Below are positions 60,174-64,000 of a stretch of 64,000 bases of DNA, one piece after another. A program made the position numbers and the translations under genes. Within the stretch, counting starts at the first letter, position 1; each line of letters opens with the position of its first letter. The notes beneath the pieces are model-generated. The model saw only the letters and a list, made by a program, of their open reading frames with translations. It did no database searches and was not told where the DNA came from. The stretch is from Peptococcaceae bacterium BRH_c8a (GTDB lineage Bacteria > Bacillota > Desulfotomaculia > Desulfotomaculales > Desulfallaceae): positions 124,001 to 188,000 of the forward strand of contig LADP01000042.1 in the NCBI GenBank assembly GCA_000961575.1, read 5' to 3'.

Positions 60174-60554
60174 ATGGAAGAATTGCGGATAGAAGCAAAA
60201 GAAAGTGACGAACAATACTTAATTGAAAAATGGTTGAAAATAGGTAAGCGTAATCCTTGGATTAGGAATGCCTGTGATCCGCCTTTTACAAAAGAATCCT
60301 TTTACCGTTGCGAGACATTGGAAGATCTGTATTATGAGTTAATTAAGGGTAATTGGTGTTTAGCACAAGCATTTTACTTTGGGAATATAGCTTTTATTAA
60401 CCAGGTTGATGGCGGTGATGAATGGTTGGTTATCCGTAATGAGTTGCCGTTTGAAAGCATCACGGTAAAATATTTTAATTTTGATAAGTTTGTAGATTTT
60501 CACAACAGAATTAGAAAAGCAAATGATAAAACGTTAAAGAAATTGGAGTATTAA
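60174..60554 (+). CDS. Hypothetical protein behind hairpin leader A
   Basis: The 126-residue protein from ATG 60174 has no membrane segment or known motif; it includes WCLAQAFYFGNIAFINQVDG and ITVKYFNFDKFVDFHNRIR. The start is chosen because it lies six bases after the leader stem, and the codon composition becomes protein-like there. I recognise the general look of small plasmid-borne proteins (possibly an antirestriction or DNA-mimic role given the net acidity) but no family. Confidence 0.6.
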   Translation: MEELRIEAKESDEQYLIEKWLKIGKRNPWIRNACDPPFTKESFYRCETLEDLYYELIKGNWCLAQAFYFGNIAFINQVDGGDEWLVIRNELPFESITVKYFNFDKFVDFHNRIRKANDKTLKKLEY

Positions 60555-60583
60555 AAAACTATGAACGTAATTTTAGATAACTA

Positions 60584-60647
60584 GGGCTTATGCCCGTATC
60601 CAACACTAAGGAGGTGAATGGATGCGGGCGTGGCCCGTATCCGAAAA
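60584..60647 (+). promoter_or_regulatory. Hairpin leader copy B
   Basis: GGGCTTATGCCCGTATCC (60584-60601), AAGGAGGTG (60608-60616), stem GGATGCGGGC-GTG-GCCCGTATCC (60620-60642), then five bases and ATG 60648. In this copy the ATG at 60618 is in frame with the gene, which would add ten residues (MDAGVARIRK). The G-T change in the stem (GCGGGC vs GCCCGT) keeps pairing. Confidence 0.75.
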
Positions 60648-61106
60648 ATGGCTAAATTATGTCCGTTCAGAAAGAGAAGAATTATTGTAGCAGAGAATGA
60701 ATGGGAAGAACATTTTATGGAATGCCATCAAAAAGAATGTGCTATGTGGGTTGAGAATGGTTGCGGTCTGGGCCAGAATAATACGATAACTGACATGTCT
60801 ACCAGCCAGGAAGCGACAGCAGCAGAAGAGATTGAGCAAAACGGTGATGGCAGTGATGGAGAAATTAAGCCAAACGATAAACTACTTGAAACCTCTATCA
60901 AAGTTTTGGAAGTAAAAGAGACCAACACTCCCGGTACGGTAAGGGCTTGGTGTCAGTATACGGATAACGGCAAAAAAGAAGCCTTTTTTGCAAAAAACGG
61001 CGCCGGCCAGGTTTTGCTGGAGTTAATTGGCAAGCAGGTAACAACAAAGTACCGCCGCATGGATAACGGTAGCGCATTTGCGGTATTTGTAAAGGCGGAA
61101 GAGTAA
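60648..61106 (+). CDS. Hypothetical protein with cysteine-rich N-terminus behind leader B
   Basis: About 152 residues from ATG 60648 (or 162 from 60618). The N-terminus has a potential metal site (LCPFRKR, then MECHQKECAMWVENGCG). A Glu/Asp-rich linker follows. The C-terminal domain is strand-rich (TPGTVRAWCQYTDNGKKEAF, then TTKYRRMDNGSAFAVFV), possibly an OB-like fold. Family not recognised. Confidence 0.6.
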   Translation: MAKLCPFRKRRIIVAENEWEEHFMECHQKECAMWVENGCGLGQNNTITDMSTSQEATAAEEIEQNGDGSDGEIKPNDKLLETSIKVLEVKETNTPGTVRAWCQYTDNGKKEAFFAKNGAGQVLLELIGKQVTTKYRRMDNGSAFAVFVKAEE

Positions 61107-61132
61107 GCAAGGCCATACAGCCAGGAACTTTA

Positions 61133-61177
61133 AGGAGAACGATTTTGGGATAAATAATCCCTTGCGTTCTCCTTTTG
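61133..61177 (+). terminator. Rho-independent terminator
   Basis: GGAGAACG/CGTTCTCC encloses an inner GGGAT/ATCCC stem and is followed by TTTTGTTTTTTT. Confidence 0.88.
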
Positions 61178-61217
61178 TTTTTTTACATGTATTTCAAAAA
61201 GCAAAGAGGGGTAGGAA

Positions 61218-62234
61218 ATGCGATCATATGAGAAGTTTATCAAAGCCAAGCCATCGAATCCCTGCCCCATCTGCGGTGTGGGTGCTTGGTGTGGTTTTAA
61301 TAGCTATTTAGCAAGCTGCATGAGGATAAAGGAAGGTTCCTTCAAAGAAGTAACCATGAGCAACGGCCAGATTGCGTACCTCCATTGGCTTGATCCGGGC
61401 ATGGTAAACCTGCCGGCGCCCACGAGGGATGGTTTAATAATCGCTGAGCAAACTGCACCAGTTGAAGTTCGTGACCGTGTGTATAGAGAATTTTTAAGGC
61501 TGTTATCGCTTAACGCGCGCCATAAGGACGACCTTCTGCGGCGTGGACTTAGTGAAAAGGACATAGAAGAAAAATGCTTTAAGTCAGTCCCGGAAGCCGT
61601 CCCAGTAGGTAATAAACCATGGAAGATATGCCGCAGGCTCATTGAAAGTGGTTATAGCCTGACCGGTATTCCCGGGTATTACAAAGCCTATGGCCCATAT
61701 GGTGGCACATACTGGACCTTCGATCGGCAGCCCGGCTATTTCATCCCGGTACTTGACAACAAAGGCCGTATCCAGGCACTGCAGAGAAGGATGGATGACC
61801 CAAACCGGGGAGGCAAGTATAAGCTATTTAGCGGCCATAAACATCAGGGCGGTTGTACCTGCGGTACGCCGGCCCATATAGCCAGGCCGGAAAACCTAAG
61901 AGACCAACGGCTATGGATCACTGAAGGACCGTTAAAAGCTGATATTGCCTCTAAGTACCTGGGTGCAACATTAGTAGGTGCGCTTAGCGCGACTACATGG
62001 AAACCGGTTCTTGATGCAGTACTGGAATTGGGTGCAAAAGAAATTGTAATGGCTTACGACATGGACGCAGCAACCAACCCGATAGTGGCACGGTCGGAAA
62101 AGGCATTAAAATGCGAGCTGCTAAAGCACGGGTTAAAAGTACAACGGGCGGTTTGGGAAAACGGCAAGGGTATTGATGATGTGCTTGTGGCCATGCATAA
62201 AAGCAAAACGCTTAATAGCGCCGGGAGGTTTTAG
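61218..62234 (+). CDS. TOPRIM/DUF3854 primase-like protein
   Basis: The 338-residue protein has an N-terminal zinc-ribbon (NPCPICGVGAWC, then a later Cys). A DUF3854-type TOPRIM region has IPVLDNKGRIQALQRRMDD, LWITEGPLKADIASKYLG (acidic Glu about 235) and EIVMAYDMDAATNPIVARS (Asp pair). These are hallmarks of plasmid and ICE primase-like proteins. No helicase motif is present, so it may prime replication of the transferred strand together with SSB and TopB. The ribosome site is GAGGGG. Confidence 0.88.
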   Translation: MRSYEKFIKAKPSNPCPICGVGAWCGFNSYLASCMRIKEGSFKEVTMSNGQIAYLHWLDPGMVNLPAPTRDGLIIAEQTAPVEVRDRVYREFLRLLSLNARHKDDLLRRGLSEKDIEEKCFKSVPEAVPVGNKPWKICRRLIESGYSLTGIPGYYKAYGPYGGTYWTFDRQPGYFIPVLDNKGRIQALQRRMDDPNRGGKYKLFSGHKHQGGCTCGTPAHIARPENLRDQRLWITEGPLKADIASKYLGATLVGALSATTWKPVLDAVLELGAKEIVMAYDMDAATNPIVARSEKALKCELLKHGLKVQRAVWENGKGIDDVLVAMHKSKTLNSAGRF

Positions 62235-62237
62235 TAA

Positions 62238-62726
62238 ATGAAAATAATTTTAGAAAACGAAATGGAAAAGCAGGTTTGGGAAATTATGATGTCGGCTCAT
62301 TTTAAATGGGAAAGAAATCATGGAGCCCAATTGCAGGATTTCATAAGTTTTTATGTTAATGAGCTGTACATAGAAGAAGTAATGGAAATTCTTGACAAAG
62401 AGGTTGAGACAAGGTTGAAGGACTTATATGGAAATGAGTACTTTTGTAGTGAAGATGAATATATCTTAAACGGGATAGATAACAACATTAAGTATTGGAA
62501 TGATGATAGTTACTATGAGCCATATGAATTTCAAGAAATAGCTGATGAAATTAGTGATTGGATTAAAGATTATAGAGAAGTAAGAGAAGAAATAAAAGAT
62601 AACAGAGAGGACATAAAAGATGAGGTTGAGGATGAACTAAGATCATTTTATTATACTTTTTTCAATGCACCGGAAGAGCTGATCGTTATATACAATGGTG
62701 AGGTAATCCCAAGGTGCAAAAGATAG
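62238..62726 (+). CDS. Acidic hypothetical protein
   Basis: The 162-residue protein is very acidic with many Glu/Asp/Tyr residues (YWNDDSYYEPYEFQEIADEI, then EVREEIKDNREDIKDEVEDE). ATG 62238 follows GGGAGG at the end of the primase gene. It has no recognised family. Its charge would suit a DNA mimic or antirestriction protein, but that is speculation from composition. Confidence 0.6.
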   Translation: MKIILENEMEKQVWEIMMSAHFKWERNHGAQLQDFISFYVNELYIEEVMEILDKEVETRLKDLYGNEYFCSEDEYILNGIDNNIKYWNDDSYYEPYEFQEIADEISDWIKDYREVREEIKDNREDIKDEVEDELRSFYYTFFNAPEELIVIYNGEVIPRCKR

Positions 62727-62773
62727 TAATAATACACAGTTGTAGAGATGTAACCTAAATAATCGTGTAAATG

Positions 62774-62854
62774 GGACGGGCCATATGGGCCTGTAACCAA
62801 TCACTCGAAAGGGGGGTTGGATACCGGGCTCGGAAGGCCACGGTGTCCTAAAAA
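62774..62854 (+). promoter_or_regulatory. Hairpin leader copy C
   Basis: ACGGGCCATATGGGCCTGTAACC (about 62776-62798) is followed by GGGGGG (62811-62816). The stem pairs GGATACCG with CGGTGTCC (62819-62848), then six bases and ATG 62855. The stem differs from the other copies but still pairs, and the 5' half differs too. A TTG-initiated short frame begins at 62817-62819. Confidence 0.65.
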
Positions 62855-63112
62855 ATGGGAAAGAGAAGAAGGTTAACGCTTGAGAAAAAGTGCAATTTAG
62901 TGAGGGAATTTGCTGAGAAGCTGATCAATGAATTTGAAGAGAAGGGAAAATCTGAGAAAGATGTGTTATGTTCAATGGCTCAATGGGCTAAGGAAATGAA
63001 ATTCCGGGAATACTGGTTTGCCATTGATACGAAACTACAAAGGCGATATGAATGTGCCAGTTGGTTCTGGATGGTGCGTAGACTGAGAAACTACCCGGAT
63101 TATTGGAAATAG
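62855..63112 (+). CDS. Small basic hypothetical protein behind leader C
   Basis: The 85-residue protein is Lys/Arg/Glu-rich and helical (GKRRRLTLEKKCNLVREFAE, then WAKEMKFREYWFAIDTKLQR). ATG 62855 is six bases after the leader stem. No family recognised. It could be a small nucleic-acid-binding protein. Confidence 0.6.
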   Translation: MGKRRRLTLEKKCNLVREFAEKLINEFEEKGKSEKDVLCSMAQWAKEMKFREYWFAIDTKLQRRYECASWFWMVRRLRNYPDYWK

Positions 63113-63162
63113 CTGATCGGTATTATAAGAGCTGCAACATAATAAAGTGGCATAAATAAACC

Positions 63163-63233
63163 GGGCACGCGCCCGTAATCCAATCATCTTTAAGGAGGTG
63201 AATGGATACGGGCGGCAGCCCGTATCCGTGAAC
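63163..63233 (+). promoter_or_regulatory. Hairpin leader copy D
   Basis: GGGCACGCGCCCGTAATCC (63163-63181), AAGGAGGTG (63192-63200), stem GGATACGGGC-GGCA-GCCCGTATCC (63204-63227), then six bases and ATG 63234. An ATG at 63202 after the ribosome site opens a nine-codon frame (MDTGGSPYP) ending at TGA 63229-63231. Confidence 0.75.
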
Positions 63234-63932
63234 ATGTTATGGAGTGAGGAATATTTAAAACAGTATACAGTACAGGACCAATTCAAAGGACAAAGGACAC
63301 TGGCCTCGGTGGCCAAGGAAGAGGTCATGTGTTATGGAGTTGGGACGTCGGAATTAACGGGCGTACTCGTTTCAATTCTGGGTGAAGTGCCCGATGAAAC
63401 CTTGAATTATTTGATGAAACAAGGAATTCGAGCAATTTCGGAAATGACGCTCGAAGAATTAATGAATTTGTCGGGTATTGGAAAGGAAAAAGGGCTACGC
63501 TTGGCTGCTGCTTTTGAGCTGGCCCGGCGCTTGGCGCGGATCATGCCGGAGGATAAACCAGTAATTAGATCCCCGGAAAATGCCGTAGCCTTAGTAATGG
63601 AAGAGATGCGCCACCTGGACCGGGAGCATTTCTGGGCACTTTTGCTTAACGCCAAAAATCAGGTGCTGGCCCGTGAAGTGATTTCCATCGGGACGCTGAA
63701 CTTTTCAGCTATTCATCCCCGGGAACTGTTCAAGGCGGCCATCAGGCGCAGCGCAGCAGGGGTAATCATGGTGCACAACCATCCCAGCGGAGATCCCACG
63801 CCTAGCCGGCAGGATATTGAGGCCACCACGCGTCTGGTGGATGCGGGGAATATTGTAGGAATCGACGTGCTGGATCACCTGGTGATCGGTGACAATAAAT
63901 TTACGAGCTTCAAGGCCAAAGGATTGATTTGA
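63234..63932 (+). CDS. radC: RadC/YeeS-family JAB-domain protein
   Basis: About 232 residues. The N-terminal part has a helix-hairpin-helix (MNLSGIGKEKGLRLAAAFEL). The JAB/MPN part has HFWALLLNAKNQVL, ELFKAAIRRSAAGVIMVHNH and the metal motif HNHPSGDPTPS (about 180-190) followed by D. This is the normal RadC layout. RadC homologues are very common on mobile elements, often near antirestriction genes; their role is unclear. It is translated from behind hairpin leader D. Confidence 0.93.
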   Translation: MLWSEEYLKQYTVQDQFKGQRTLASVAKEEVMCYGVGTSELTGVLVSILGEVPDETLNYLMKQGIRAISEMTLEELMNLSGIGKEKGLRLAAAFELARRLARIMPEDKPVIRSPENAVALVMEEMRHLDREHFWALLLNAKNQVLAREVISIGTLNFSAIHPRELFKAAIRRSAAGVIMVHNHPSGDPTPSRQDIEATTRLVDAGNIVGIDVLDHLVIGDNKFTSFKAKGLI

Positions 63933-63946
63933 GGAGGTTTATATTC

Positions 63947-64000
63947 ATGAATATAACTTCAGAAGAGTTTAGGGAATATGTGGTTAGAGCATTAGGCAGA
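63947..64000 (+). CDS. Start of next gene, cut by window edge
   Basis: ATG 63947 follows GAGGAGG with a good spacing, and 18 codons (MNITSEEFREYVVRALGR) run to the window edge without a stop. Too short for a family call. Confidence 0.6.
   Translation, partial: MNITSEEFREYVVRALGR

Noticed and set aside
60103-63236. Hammerhead or other self-cleaving ribozyme in the repeated leaders
   Set aside because: The conserved cores (for example CUGAUGA with GAAA) are absent; only paired stems and the ribosome site are shared.

Overview
The window reads as part of a large mobile conjugative element from a spore-forming Firmicute. A Desulfotomaculum/Pelotomaculum-like member of the Peptococcaceae is my best guess. 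That guess rests on a Spo0E-type phosphatase and a Spo0F-like receiver, AbrB-type regulators, strong GGAGG ribosome-binding sites with many TTG/GTG starts, and copper-amine-oxidase-like surface domains. Almost all genes lie on the + strand in long runs with ATGA-type overlaps.

Left end (1-7.5 kb): a large serine recombinase runs off the window edge on the minus strand. It is followed by an ImmA/IrrE protease and an Xre repressor divergent from a second small Xre regulator, with three matching operator palindromes between them. Next come small genes, a Spo0E-like phosphatase, a Spo0F-like receiver and an AbrB regulator with a zinc-ribbon-like tail. These are separated by gene-free stretches rich in hairpins.

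Mating and pilus block (8-36.8 kb): a Gram-positive type IV secretion system comes first. It has VirB2-like subunits, a PrgI-family VirB3-like protein, a split VirB4, a VirB6-like protein with a fibronectin domain, and a lytic transglycosylase fused to an M23 peptidase. A CpaE-like/GGDEF protein and two secreted proteins follow. Then there is an almost complete, partly duplicated Tad pilus system: TadE/TadG pseudopilins, two CpaB, CpaE, two CpaF/TadA ATPases, two TadB/TadC pairs, four Flp-like prepilins, two prepilin peptidases (one split) and a VKOR-thioredoxin protein. A short minus-strand group of membrane proteins (37.0-38.4 kb) and three large secreted proteins (38.7-45.1 kb) come next, followed by an HD-GYP phosphodiesterase. 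Diguanylate cyclase and HD-GYP genes on the same element suggest c-di-GMP control of the surface machinery.

Maintenance block (46-64 kb): an actin-like ParM protein, two diverged copies of a centromere-like repeat, a candidate ParR-like adaptor, a replication protein, topoisomerase III, the VirD4/TraG coupling protein, an S1-domain protein, SSB, a RelBE-like toxin-antitoxin pair, a DUF932 protein, a TOPRIM (DUF3854) protein and RadC. No relaxase is recognisable in the window.

The most unusual signals are in RNA. Four homologous leaders (plus one unrelated in sequence) place a perfect hairpin between the Shine-Dalgarno sequence and the start codon. A roughly 480-nt gene-free region at 57.2-57.7 kb carries many hairpins with repeated GCGAAAAGC loops.
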